This document shows positions 11,471 through 23,720 of a stretch of DNA of 64,000 bases, one piece after another. A model generated the notes under the pieces. It had not been told where the DNA came from and made no database searches. It worked only from the letters and a program-made list of their open reading frames with translations. Each line of letters begins with the position of its first letter. Within the stretch, counting starts at the first letter, position 1. The position numbers and the translations under genes are program-made. Source of the DNA: Cepaea nemoralis (taxonomy: Eukaryota > Mollusca > Gastropoda > Stylommatophora > Helicidae); NCBI GenBank assembly GCA_014155875.1, contig JACEFZ010014551.1, forward strand, positions 332,001 to 396,000, read 5' to 3'.

Positions 11471-11642
11471 CTAATAAAATCTGAATACTACGTAATAAAA
11501 ACAATTAATTAGATTGCTCAAATATAGTGAGGCGTTAGAAATTAGGCGGCTCCAGCCGGTTTTGTACAAACAGAGAAAGTTGATTGTAAATTTGACATTA
11601 CCATGGGGATAACATATGTTCTACATACGAACAATACCTGTC

Positions 11643-11867
11643 AACAAAACAAACAAACTGTCATTTACTGCCAGTATAGTACCTTGCAGTGTCTTTGAGC
11701 CTGAGCAATTAGGGCCGCCTGGCTAGTGCAGTCGCCGTGAACTGTGCAGGTTAGGATTTTCTTTTTGCCCCCAACAGAAAAAAAAAAAAAATCCCACACC
11801 TTACGGAGGGATCGAACCGGACGCGAAGGAGAGTCCGGCGTTCTAGCCACTTGGCCAGCCGCTCCTG
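11643..11867 (-). mobile_element. tRNA-derived SINE, family SINE-C, full length with TSD
   Basis: The minus strand starts GGAGCGGCTGGCCAAGTGGC, a tRNA-like A box of the Leu/Ser type. It has a B-box-like GGTTCGATCC after an inserted stretch, a conserved body (CTAACCTGCACAGTTC) and a (TTTG)n tail. CAATACCTGT flanks it (11633-11642, 11868-11877). Other copies lie at 24605-24788 and 40817-41040. Confidence 0.85.
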
Positions 11868-11877
11868 CAATACCTGT

Positions 11878-12344
11878 GACTGTGTGTTTTAATTGTTTAA
11901 GCTTAAGTATTATTTATTTATTCACTTCAGATGATGTATAACTCTGCCGTATGCACATGACCATGTGCAGAGAAATGTGCCAGGCAAACAATCGTGCAAC
12001 ATATTGTTTGTGGCTTCTGTATTTACATTCACTAAGGGAATGCATAATGTAAATATTCTATTGGTAATTACTACACTATTACTTCTAACATTTTATTAAG
12101 ATCAACATTCTATCAACAAAGCAAAATGGTGATCATGACAAAACTATATTAAGTAGAAAACACATCCCGTGTGTAAATACAGGTGATGTCTGATTTCAAT
12201 TAAAGAAAGCCTTCAGGCGGGAAAATGTTCAGATTATAAATTTGGATGCCAGAAAAATCAATCCTGTTTGTTTCTAGAATAAATGGCCAAGGCCACATCT
12301 GACTGTTGACGTATGCTTCCATGTATTAACTTATGTTGTTACGA
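11878..12344. other. No recognisable gene
   Basis: AT-rich unique-looking sequence without supportable features. Confidence 0.5.
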
Positions 12345-12895
12345 TTGTCGTGATTATGTTGTTGTGGTTGTATGATTATGTTGTTGTGGCTGTCGTGATT
12401 ATGTTGTTGTGGCTGTCATGATGATGTTGTTGTGGCTGTCATGATTATGTTAGGGTTGTCGCGATTATGTTGTTGCTGCTGTTGTGATTATGTTGTTTGG
12501 CTACCGTGATTATATTGTTAGGGCTGTCATGATTATGTTGTTAGGGCTATCATGATTATGTTGTTAGAGGTGTCGTGATTATGTTGCTAGTGCTGTCATG
12601 GTTATGTTGTTAGGGGTGTCGTGATTATGTTGTTAGTGCTGTCATGATTATGTTGTTAGGGCTCTCATGATTATATTGTTAGGGTGTCATCAATATGTTG
12701 TTAGGGGTGTCGAGATTATGTTGTTAGGGGTGTCGTGATTATGTTGTTAGTGGTGTCATGATTATGTTGTTAGGGGTGTCGTGAGTATGTTGTTAGTGCT
12801 GTCATGATTATGTTGTTAGGGCTGTCAGGATAATGTTGCTATGGCTATCTTAATTATGTTATTAGGGCTGTCTTAATTATGTTGTTGGGGCTGCA
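12345..12895. repeat. 23-bp degenerate minisatellite
   Basis: About two dozen imperfect units of the form GATTATGTTGTTAGGGCTGT + CAT in tandem. The fourth G after TTAG and the CAT/CGT end vary, so the array has drifted. Confidence 0.9.
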
Positions 12896-13673
12896 ACTGT
12901 TCCTGTCTCCCATGTTAAGGTTTGTTACAATTGTTGATGTTTAATGTTCTCTTGTCAAGGTGTGTGATTTGTGTTGGTGATTAAGTTTAGGTTGTTTATT
13001 TTTACGTACGAGTACGAGTTGTTGCTGTCTAAGTGTCACATCGTTTGTTATGATTTCTCGCTGTTGTTAAGTGTCACATTATGCCCAGTCTTGGTGTTGA
13101 AGCATTCAGTTGTGGTATATGGAGTACCCGAGAGACTTGATCTACAGTGCAGAGATCTGGCTATTTGCCACTGAATGTTCATGTCTGATTTTAGACTGCG
13201 GTTGTCTGTAGTGTTTCGTTGTATGCTTTACTGTTTGTATGGACATTAATTGTCCCTAAATTTGTAGAAAATGATAAATTAAGAGATTTTTGTAGTGTTC
13301 CTGATTTGTTAGTTTAATATGCAAGTTTAGTTTGTGCATTCACTGTTGCTATTACAACCTAGCAGTTTAATCCACTAATGAACCGAAGATATGAACAATT
13401 CATCCCCGCTTCTGTCTCTAGAATCCTGGAAACCTTCTGTTTCTTTTTACTTTCCCAGTTCTTGTAATGTGGTGGTGGCGGTGAGGGGTTAAAGACGATG
13501 CGGGGGTGATGTGGTTCCTGAGACGAGTATTGTGAATTCCTTGGGTTGCCATTGTAACTGACAACGGTTTCCCAGAAGACGTTAATGAAAGCAGAACAGT
13601 ACACACAAATTATAATAGAAGCACTGGAGAATATCGTGACGACCTGAAAGTTCAATGGTAGAAAAGGCAGAGA
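12896..13673. other. No recognisable gene
   Basis: No supportable frame or element. The open stretches near 13360-13660 show no recognisable domain. Confidence 0.5.
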
Positions 13674-14074
13674 GGGGGGGGGACTGAGTGGTCTCGAGGT
13701 ATGGTGTCCGCCTCGAGTGCTGGAGGTCCCGGGTTAAACCCCCGGTGAGGACCGGGATTTTTTCACGTGGACTTCTAGTAACATTTCCCCTGATCTCTGG
13801 GTAGTGAGATCGGACGCCCGTGTGTATTGTTGCGCACGTAAAAAATCTCTTGGCAGTTGGAAATCGAAAAAGAGTAGCCTAACGGCGCTGCCCGGGCAAA
13901 ATTTCTAGTTAAAAATCTACCCAAAGTATTTCAGGATCCTCGCCGGTGCAGCGGAGGTCGTGCACTGAGCTTAAGTTTCTCCGGACTCAGGTTTGAGTTA
14001 GGAGAAGAACGGAGCACTTATGGGTTACACCCGTGTGCCGCCATGTTGATCTGCCGACTAAACTAAACTAAACA
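13674..14074 (+). mobile_element. tRNA-derived SINE, family SINE-G, about 400 bp
   Basis: The head is tRNA-like: GACTGAGTGGTCTCGAGG (A box) and GTCCCGGGTTAAACCCCCGG (decayed B box). A roughly 300-bp body follows (CACGTGGACTTCTAGT, then GTTGCGCACGT, then TACCCAAAGTATTTCAGGAT), ending in an (ACTAA)n tail. The reverse-oriented copy at 23721-24120 aligns along its whole length, which defines the family. Confidence 0.85.
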
Positions 14075-15455
14075 AACAGCAAAGACAGACTGCGGGAAAT
14101 TATGCACGGTGATCAAGGCCGATGGGATGAAGGAATATCATACAACAGGATTGACCCTGATCACCAAGCGTTGAGCGTTGAAGAGCGGTTAAGAAGCTGC
14201 ACTGACAATGGCATGAGCTCGGTCGGACTAGGAGGTTCGATACGTGGGCTGGGCGCTGGCTTCAGGAGGGAAAGCCCCCCGCCACCCATACCTGCATGCA
14301 CTCAGGACTACACAATGTGATGATGGTATTAACACATCACAGACCCACTGCAAGCTTCACAGACCGATATTTGTAAACTGATATGAACGCCTACGACTAT
14401 TTGCAGGCAGATGATGATAATGATGATTGGTAGGTTGGCTGGAAAGCGACAGACTTGAGTTCCAACCTTTGAGTCCTCTGCGTTGACGCCCAGGTGGCCC
14501 GAGTCCTGAGACGGGCTAGCTTCTATCGATGTGAAGTTCCGGTACGTGTCCATTCTATGGGGATGTGTTGAAGAGCCCCCCCCCCCTTCCCCTCCAAAAG
14601 CGAATGATCCAGCAGGTGTACACAACAGGTACCATAGCTGGACATCTGAGGAGAGACATGGCCACGCTTGGAAACAGCGGAATTATACAGTGATCCACGG
14701 ACAGGTGCTGCACGTCGGTATATATCTGTTCCTGCGACCACTGAAGCCCTATGTTTGTCTATGTTGAATTCTCACAACATCTCTTTCATGTCTGTGCTTG
14801 CGGCCCTTAGTTTGCATCCTTTTCTTATGAAACTTCTTCAGTCTCTGTTGTTATGTTGTAACATGCATAATTACTGTTGCTACACCGTGTTGCATTATCC
14901 ACTTATGATTTTGTGATATTGGGTGTCATCATCGAACAGTTTAGGAACATATTCTATCTATGTTTTATGTGTATTTTTCCTTGTACAGTCACATGTGTTT
15001 GTCATTAAGTAACCATGTTGTGCTATCGTTACTTTAGAAGTGTTTCTTGATCTCGTTATGCAGAAATATTATGTCATCTGCTGTTTTCTTAGATAATTAG
15101 TGTCTCACCGGTGTTATTTGTCTGCTTTCATACACTGCATTTATGCCTTGACTATTCAATATTTAGAGCGCTGTTCTTTTCTTATAGGCTATATTACGAA
15201 ATGTATTATTTGTAATCTATAGTGTGTTCATGGCAACGTGTATGTTGTGTTATTGTTCTGTGTACAGATTATGCTCAAACGTGCATGTTCTTGCCAATGC
15301 TTACATGCAGTAAAGCTTTAGTCAAACATTGCCATATCTGGTTATCTCTTATCATGTCTAGTTAGTGTATATGAAAAGTTATCACGGCACAAGCTCGAAG
15401 AAGGACTCTCGGAAATGCATCTCCTGGTGGTAGAGGAACAGGACACACAGACACA

Positions 15456-15456
<1 letters not shown>
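14075..15456. other. No recognisable gene
   Basis: Short frames around 14102-14920 lack recognisable domains and overlap on both strands. A poly-C tract lies at 14576-14586. I see no gene. Confidence 0.5.
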
Positions 15457-15494
<38 letters not shown>

Positions 15495-15562
15495 GCGCGC
15501 GCACGCACGCACGTACGTACACACACACACACATACACACATACACACACACACACACACAT
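15457..15562. repeat. (AC)n microsatellite with GC/GTAC interruptions
   Basis: A compound tract of (CA)n, (CG)n, CGTACGTA and (CACATA)n. Cysteine/valine-rich frames on the minus strand here are microsatellite artefacts. Confidence 0.95.
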
Positions 15563-16078
15563 GGATGTGGCAAACAATATAGTCAACCGAAATGAGTGGA
15601 TAATCCTGCAACGTAGCAGAACAGTAGACTCTCTTGTCATGGCAGCCGGAAATTGATGTCAAAGTCACATTTGCGATGATAAAAGGTAAAGCGAAACCAG
15701 AACAGTATCATCCCTTGAATAAGTTTATGGACCCATCACATATCTGAACTATTTCGAACGCTGAAATTAAATCTATAGTATGTCCACATTTGTTTGCCTT
15801 CATACACGATCAATTATTTTGAAAACTGTCTGTTGCATCGTTATGAAATTTTTTCAGCCGTCTTATATTTACCCCCACCCAATGAATATGTCTTTGATAG
15901 GTCCAAAAACAACTTAAATCATTGAAAGCGCCGACATTCCTTTGATGTTTTGCTGAACAACTAGTGATTTCTTGCTAACAAAGTTATTTTTACGGTAATG
16001 GGAGACATGCAAATTCTGATGACACACAAAGGCGTATCCGGATTCGTATGGGAGTGGGTGCAATGAAAGAACTAGCTT

Positions 16079-16204
16079 AAAATCGACAGGGTTGGCTGCA
16101 TTGCACCGGGTTTTTATCCCATATGGCTCAGTTTCTTTCCGCAGCGCGGAAAGCGTCGCACAAAGCACGAACTCCGTAGCTCCAGCGACGACCCTCGGGA
16201 GTCA
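16079..16204 (-). mobile_element. SINE-B remnant inside the Tc1/mariner-like 3' region
   Basis: Matches the 3' half of SINE-B (ACGGAGTTCGTGCTTTGTGC, then CCATATGGGAT, then CCCGGTGCAATGC). The same SINE sits in the same place in the copy at 33270-33500. Here the tRNA-like head is deleted, the junction lying between CTACTTTCC and TGACTCCCGAGGG. Confidence 0.85.
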
Positions 16205-16343
16205 GGAAAGTAGAAGGAATATATTTCTTACCTTATTTTTCATTTCCTTCTTGTTTCTTCAGCTGATGCTGATGCTGTAATGTTTAGGGCCTGCAATTTG
16301 TCTGAATAGTTGGAGCAAAATATCCCAGTAAGTGTGTACGTAG

Positions 16344-16374
16344 ATTAAGGTCTGCGATCTGCTCAGACCTTAAT
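16344..16374. repeat. Hairpin conserved in the element 3' region
   Basis: ATTAAGGTCTG and CAGACCTTAAT form a perfect 11-bp stem around a 9-base loop. The identical stem lies at 32388-32418 in the other copy, just past the transposase end. Confidence 0.85.
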
Positions 16375-16512
16375 CTGTGTCGGACGATTCCAGTAGGTTG
16401 ATGATTTCTCTCGGTTGCATAAAATTCAATCCATCCTTTCTCCAATAGTCCTCTTCCTCTTTCAACACATGATCCTGACGTTTTTTCCAGTAACTTTTAT
16501 CAATATTTAATA

Positions 16513-16763
16513 GCGCGGACAGACTGACAGACAGACAGATAGATAGACAGACAGACAGATAGACAGAAAGGTAGGTAGATAGGTAGGTAGGCAGAAAGGT
16601 AGGTGGGTGGGTGGATGGCTGGCTGGCTGACTGGGTGGATGGGTGGGTCGGTCGGTCGGTGGGTCTGTCGGTCGGTAGGTCGGTCGGTCGGTGGGTCTGT
16701 CTGTCGGTCGGTCGGTCGGTCGGTCGGTCGGTCGGCCGGCCGGCCGGCAGCCAGGTAGGCAGG

Positions 16764-16852
<89 letters not shown>

Positions 16853-16883
16853 CCCCGCCAGGAGCCGGGCCGAGACAGCTAGT
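16513..16883. repeat. Compound (CAGA)n/(GGTC)n/(GATA)n repeat ending CCCGCCAGGAGCCGGGC
   Basis: Tetranucleotide tracts pass from CAGA to GGTA/GGTG to GGTC to GATA and end in ATCCCCGCCAGGAGCCGGGC followed by GACAGCTAG. The same GC-rich end follows similar tracts at 44940-45335, so this is a defined interspersed repeat, not only a microsatellite. It replaces the transposase coding region of the host element. Confidence 0.8.
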
Positions 16884-17212
16884 TTATTTATATAATCACG
16901 TTTCACGAAAGAACCCACAGTTTGACGTCACCTCTGAACTACCCCATATAAATTCCCTCAGTCTGCCAAAAGCGAAAACCGCGCAGACAAAATTCAAAAA
17001 CAGCGGGGGTGTGTCTTGCTGAAACGGTAATACTCTTAAAATGATGGAATGAATGCGGGGGCTATAAAATATATACGGCATAAAAACAAACATTGAAATC
17101 TGCTATACAATCTCCAGAACAAAAATGTTTTTGTTGGGTGGACATAATGATAAGGTTATATGCTAAATCTCATCATTTTCCCTCAGTTGGTTACTGAGAT
17201 ATTGAATTTTAT

Positions 17213-19258
17213 CTTCTTCTTCAGCGTTCCGAGCCATTGAGGTTCTTTGCTGCAAATACAATCTGTCTCCATTCGTCTCTCTGGTGGACCTTCTCTTGCC
17301 AGTCGTTGATTCCAAGTGCTTGTAGGTCTGTATGTATATTATCTCTCCACCGCCTTCTTGGTCTACCTCGGGGTCTACGGTCATTTATTTCCTGAGTGTA
17401 AGCGAGTTTTGTTTCCCTATTATCTTCCATTCTTTCTATATGCCCCAGCCATTGTAGTCTATTAGCCTTCATGATACCAGTGATTAGCGGGGACTTAAAC
17501 AAATCATAAATGTCTTTGTTACTTCTTCTTTTCCACTCTCCACTTTGTGTATCCCTAATGGGTCCAAAGATGCGTCTTAAAATTTTGTTCTCAAAGGTTT
17601 GTAACAAGGCTTCGTCTCCTTTCGTTGTACTCCAGGTTTCAGAGCCATACAGCACAACTGGTCTGATCAGTGTTTTGTATATTGTGATTTTGGTGTTACG
17701 AGATAGCGCCTTTGATTTTAGTAGATGTTGTAGTGCATAGTATATCTTATTTCCAGAGTTGATTCTAGCTTGTATTTCTTCCCTTATGATGTTGGAGCAG
17801 TTGAAGATTGTACCCAGGTATTTGTATGTTTCCGTTCTTTTAATGGTCATATTATCTATTTGTATGTGGCCAGAGTTTTTAGCCATTCCGTCTCTTGAAA
17901 TTACCATATATTCTGTCTTATCTTGGTTGATAACCAACCCCATCTGTTGGGCTTTTTCCTTTAAGTGAGTCAATATTTCTAATGTCTTTTGTTCACTTTG
18001 CCCTATAATATCTATATCATCTGCATAACCAAGCAGCTTGGATGTTCCTCCAATATCACATTCCTCCTTTACCTTCCTTACAACTTTCTCTAGAGCCAGA
18101 TTGAAGAGTAGCGGCGATAGTGCATCACCCTGTTTCAAGCCAGATGTTATTTGGAAGGGGTCTGATTTCCTGCCTTTATATGTTACTATATTATAAGTAT
18201 CTTCCATGCATAGTTTGGTCATGTTAATTAACTTCCTTGGTATTCCAAATTCCTGCATAACATTCCATAGACTATTCCTATGGACACTATCATAAGCCTT
18301 TTTAAAATCCACAAAAATGTTATGGAGATCTCTTTTATATTCCCAATGTTTCTCGGCTATTTGTCGTAAGATAAATATCTGATCTATTGTTGATCTGTTT
18401 TGTCTAAAACCCGCCTGGTAGTCACCTAATATGTCTTCTGAATATGGTTTTAGTCTATTTAGTAATACTGCGGATAGTATCTTATAGCTTGTGGACAGTA
18501 GTGATATTCCTCTATAATTTCCACATTGGAACTTGTCTCCTTTCTTAAAGATAGGTATCAATAATGACTCTTTCCAGTCATGGGGTAATTCTTCTGTCCT
18601 CCAGATTTTTATTATTAGTTCGTATAGCTTTAGATGTAATGCATGGCCACCTGCCTTTATAAATTCAGCAGCAATTCCATCAGTCTCAGTTGCCTTATTG
18701 TTTTTAAGTCGTGTGATTACATATAGGATTTCTTCAAATGTAGGTTCTTCAATTTGTGGTTCGCATGTTAGAACCTCTTCCTGTGGGAAAATGTTACTTG
18801 GAGCTTCACAATTTAGTAATTCAATAAAATATTCTTTCCATGTGTTGCACATTTCCTCATTGGTATTTATCATATTCCCATTTTTGTCTTTTAAACCATA
18901 TGTGTTTTGTTGGTGCCCTCGTTTCATTGACTTCAGTACTTTAAAAAATTTTCTGGATTCATTTTTCTGGTGATTAGTTTCCATATCTTTGATTATATTA
19001 CTCATATATTCTCGCTTCTGCTGTCTGACTATTGTTGTAGCCTCTTTACATTCATTTCTATAATGCTCTTCCTTTTGGATGTTATTGATGTATTGAATTT
19101 TATTTTTCGTATAGCTTTAGATGTAATGCATGGCCACCTGCCTTTATAAATTCAGCAGCAATTCCATCAGTCCCAGTTGCCTTATTGTTTTTAAGTCGTG
19201 TGATTACATATAGGATTTCTTCAAATGTAGGTTCTTCAATTTGTGGTTCGCATGTTAG
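17213..19258 (-). mobile_element. RTE/BovB-like retrotransposon (RTE-4), 5' truncated, with 13-bp TSD
   Basis: The insert lies inside the Tc1/mariner-like element and is flanked by TATTGAATTTTAT at 17200-17212 and 19259-19271. It ends in a (GAA)n-like tail (minus strand GCTGAAGAAGAA). The 5' portion is unusual: 19104-19258 duplicates 18615-18769 in the same orientation, and the same 13-mer also occurs at 19091-19103. The RT frame is intact over at least 594 codons, the best-preserved TE gene in the window. A 91-bp piece of the same 3' end lies at 57668-57758. Confidence 0.9.
17221..19005 (-). CDS. RTE-type reverse transcriptase, 5'-truncated ORF, 594 codons
   Basis: RNA-dependent DNA polymerase that would copy the element's RNA at a nicked chromosomal site. 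Visible landmarks are KNNKATETDGIAAEF (about residue 101), the early palm block CGNYRGISLL (161), GFRQNRSTIDQIF (199), motif A FVDFKKAYDS (231-240, catalytic D233), motif B SGLKQGDALSPLL (288), motif C YADD (327-330), thumb ETYKYLGTIF (392), LLYGSETW-like VVLYGSETW (450), WLGHIERMED (519) and RRPRGRPRRRW (543). The frame stays open upstream of this methionine to about 19103, so the methionine is not the original start. The APE endonuclease domain is missing. No stop or frameshift interrupts the RT, which suggests recent insertion. It cannot retrotranspose on its own. Confidence 0.9.
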   Translation of the reverse strand: MSNIIKDMETNHQKNESRKFFKVLKSMKRGHQQNTYGLKDKNGNMINTNEEMCNTWKEYFIELLNCEAPSNIFPQEEVLTCEPQIEEPTFEEILYVITRLKNNKATETDGIAAEFIKAGGHALHLKLYELIIKIWRTEELPHDWKESLLIPIFKKGDKFQCGNYRGISLLSTSYKILSAVLLNRLKPYSEDILGDYQAGFRQNRSTIDQIFILRQIAEKHWEYKRDLHNIFVDFKKAYDSVHRNSLWNVMQEFGIPRKLINMTKLCMEDTYNIVTYKGRKSDPFQITSGLKQGDALSPLLFNLALEKVVRKVKEECDIGGTSKLLGYADDIDIIGQSEQKTLEILTHLKEKAQQMGLVINQDKTEYMVISRDGMAKNSGHIQIDNMTIKRTETYKYLGTIFNCSNIIREEIQARINSGNKIYYALQHLLKSKALSRNTKITIYKTLIRPVVLYGSETWSTTKGDEALLQTFENKILRRIFGPIRDTQSGEWKRRSNKDIYDLFKSPLITGIMKANRLQWLGHIERMEDNRETKLAYTQEINDRRPRGRPRRRWRDNIHTDLQALGINDWQEKVHQRDEWRQIVFAAKNLNGSER

Positions 19259-19277
19259 TATTGAATTTTATATTGAG

Positions 19278-19278
<1 letters not shown>

Positions 19279-19322
<44 letters not shown>
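19279..19322. repeat. Poly-A plus (CA)n tract
   Basis: About 29 A residues followed by (CA)n. It lies where the 5' terminal repeat of the Tc1/mariner-like element (reverse complement GGCAAACAAATG) is expected, so it probably grew from the AAACAAA core. Confidence 0.8.
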
Positions 19323-19436
19323 GTATACCTTTGGACTGAATACCTCGACAAACAAATTGTGGGTAGTGAATACCTTGACCAACACAATGTGTGCAGTTGT
19401 CTTCATCGATCAAGGCGTGCTGTACGGCCATTTCGG

Positions 19437-19663
19437 CATGGATTACAGACAGGAAGGCCTCACTGAGGTCTCCACTGACCTCTCATATTTGTCTGACATT
19501 TCATTCCCCGGCATGGATTACAGACAGGAAGGCCTCACTGAGGTCTTCATTGGCCTGTCATATTTGTCTGACATTTCATTCCCCCGGCATGGATTACAGA
19601 CAGGAAGGCCTCACTGAGGTCTCCATTGGCCTCTCATATTTGTCTGACATTTCACTCCCCCGC
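19437..19663. repeat. 75-76-bp tandem repeat, 3 copies
   Basis: Units beginning CATGGATTACAGACAGGAAG start at 19437, 19512 and 19588 and share CTCACTGAGGTCT and ATATTTGTCTGACATTTCA. Confidence 0.9.
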
Positions 19664-21419
<1,756 letters not shown>

Positions 21420-21507
21420 GTAAGTAAGTAAGACCTCGATTTACTTTTTAAGTCGCATTTGTCATATGATGCTAGACACATATTCTTTGTGGACCGATCA
21501 CCACTAG

Positions 21508-21690
21508 GTGGCTGATGAGGTCAATATAACGCTGACCGCCTTCCTGGTAGTCATGTTAGACTGGTTCGACATGGGAGCACAGTTCAACTGTAACAATCGG
21601 CGTCGATGCGGATTCAAACCCATGACCTTCGGGCCGGAATGCAAGCGCTCAGCCCCAGCTTTATATAGTGAATGCCTGGTTACATACAAG
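21508..21690 (-). mobile_element. SINE-like repeat, family SINE-E, copy 1
   Basis: The minus strand has a B-box-like GGGTTTGAATCC after GAGCGCTTGCATTCCGGCCC, then CAGTCTAACATGAC and GTTATATTGACCTCATCAGCC. A diverged second copy follows at 21900-22095. Confidence 0.65.
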
Positions 21691-21899
21691 AAGAGGTCCG
21701 CTTCTCACATGATTGATTGTCTTCCATTCAGAGATCTCTTCCCTAAAAGGCTTCTACATCTACAGCCCAGACCATCTAACTTATCCTCGGCAATGTTGTC
21801 TTTTATTATATGATTTATATGATTGTTTGGCTCCAGCATTGATAACTTGACCCCGCCTTATGACGAATTAGGTACACCATGATTGTATAAACCAACAGG

Positions 21900-22095
21900 C
21901 ATTCGATAGGTCATGTGGTCAATATCACGCCACTACTGTTACGCCCCAGAACATATCCTGGTGCTCATTTTAGGTTGACTTTAGATTGACATGAAAGCTC
22001 AGATCAATTAAAAATAATCCACGCTTCGATAGAAGTTCAAATACATGAGCTCCGGGCCGGCAGACAAGCATACAGCTGCTCCCATCCACACCCGA
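21900..22095 (-). mobile_element. SINE-like repeat, family SINE-E, diverged copy 2
   Basis: The same order of blocks as copy 1 on the minus strand: GCCGGCCCGGAGCTCATG, a decayed B-box-like TTTGAAC, TCTAAAGTCAACC and TGATATTGACCACATGACC. Confidence 0.6.
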
Positions 22096-22286
22096 TAACT
22101 TCATATAAATAAGGGATCTATACTGCAGTCTCTCCACCTTTGGTTGCTACAGGGTGAACACAGCTGTTCAGGAATTAAATGAACATAGAACAGACTCACA
22201 ATTCTAAACTGCGCTTGGATCAGTTGTTAGGAAAAGTGTGAGATGGAAATCCATCAATATTTAATTAATACGAAAGGCGAGACGGA

Positions 22287-22398
22287 CATATAATCAGATT
22301 GCTACTGGAACTATTAGTGTTGGAACTCTTCGCTGGCTGCTGAGGATGGGGACGGAGCGCTTATGGGAATGTCCTGAATGCTGTGATGTCAGTTCCTA

Positions 22399-22430
<32 letters not shown>
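22287..22430 (+). mobile_element. Short retroposon family F, 3' fragment with (AATC)n tail
   Basis: Matches the 3' half of the 305-bp element at 35966-36270: CAGATTGCTACTGG, GGAACTCTTCGCTGGCTGCT, GGAGCGCTTATGGGAATG, TGTGATGTCAGTTCCTAAA and then seven AATC repeats. Confidence 0.85.
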
Positions 22431-22619
22431 CTTAGTGTATACAATATATGCACAGCTGTATGAAGACGAATTTTGTCATATGGCAACAATAATACTATTA
22501 ACAGAAGTCCACTGCGTTTCGATTGCATCGCGGGCTTCAGTTTGTTCACTAGCATGTCACTGTATCGAACACGACATTTGCTAGGAGAGACTCAGCTTCT
22601 ATCAGTTCACCCCATGTGT

Positions 22620-22985
22620 ATTCATGCTGATTTACAGTAAAGGTAATATCATGTATGTTTATATACAACTTAGTACGCACAAAACTTATATTTGTATTCT
22701 ATGTAGTACGTACAAACGATATGCTTATATTCTATTTTCACATATCAAAATGTATGTTTATATTCTAAGTAGTACGTTCAAATGTAGGTTTATATTCTAT
22801 GTAGTACGAACAAAAGGTATGTTTATATTCTATGTTCACATAAAAAGGTTTGTTGATATTCTATGTATTACGTAAAAAGGTATGCCTATATTCTACGCAG
22901 CCTGCGGTAAATGTATGTGTGAATTCTATGTAATCCGCTCAAGAGGTATGTTTATAGTCCATGTAGCCCTTACAAAATGCACGTC
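22620..22985. repeat. Degenerate minisatellite of about 33-40 bp
   Basis: Words ATGTTTATATTCTATGTAGT and ACGTACAAAAGGT alternate roughly ten times with heavy drift. Confidence 0.75.
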
Positions 22986-23707
22986 TGACTGTTATTATAA
23001 TCTACTCATTATATAATTAATAGTTACAACCAAATACCAAAGAATTCACTTATTTAATGATTAATTAATTGTAAAATAATGTTTAAAATAATTGGTAATA
23101 AGATACGGTGATTATCCTTCCACATTACCACATACAAATGCTTTCTGGCCTGTAGATTCCGAAGCCTTTCTCTAACAAGCCCATGTAAAAGACCAGCTTG
23201 ATTGTGTCCCTAAGCTATGATGTCATGCCTTATCTACACAGACAGCACTGTCATGCTGCAAGTATCGATTGCTTCAGCGTGAATAATAATCGTCTTTGGC
23301 AAGCAAGACTGAATGTGGTTATCGCATTAAGCCAATCGATGCCATCAAATGTACAGAAACAAAACACGCCATCATCTAACCAGGGAAGGATGACAATAGT
23401 TTCCCACGACCTACTCTATCTAGCGTCTCAACCTCGACAAGGTTGCTACATAGAAGTACTTGTTTAAACGACCTTGCTATAATTGGCATTGGCTCACTTG
23501 TCCTTGAAATGAACATAGTTTCATGACATGAGAATTGGCACTTGTAGAAGTCACATGAATCAAATAGAAATCAGAGGACACAGTGGGCACCAAAACACTA
23601 CATCATCACTGAAGGTATGAGATCGCTACTATTTGAACATGTGACCACCACGTGATGGCATCGGTTACCTTGTGTAATAAATATCGACACGCGGCCTGCC
23701 CTGAACA
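22986..23707. other. No recognisable gene
   Basis: No domain-bearing frame or element recognised. Confidence 0.5.
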
Positions 23708-23720
23708 ATTGATGATATCT

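Larger units (their letters stand above)
15776..19322 (-). mobile_element. Tc1/mariner-like element, internally deleted copy with nested insertions
   Basis: Compared with the copy at 26705-33798, this minus-strand element keeps both outer regions. Its 3' end begins after TA at 15774 (TAGTATGTCCAC, then ATTTGTTTGCC). Its 5' region is 17212-16884, resuming at 19259. The transposase gene is almost entirely missing: at about 16513 sequence homologous to the transposase C-terminus stops, and (CAGA)n/(GATA)n DNA takes over until 16883. An RTE sits at 17213-19258. The 5' terminal repeat appears degraded into an A-run and (CA)n at 19279-19322. Confidence 0.8.

Noticed and set aside
14102..14767. Overlapping open frames on both strands
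   Set aside because: No domain, no repeat support and no splice evidence that I can judge; poly-C and low complexity explain the lack of stops.
16370..16918. 182-codon frame rich in threonine, proline and tyrosine
   Set aside because: Translation of (GATA)n and (GGTC)n tracts flanked by transposase C-terminal debris.
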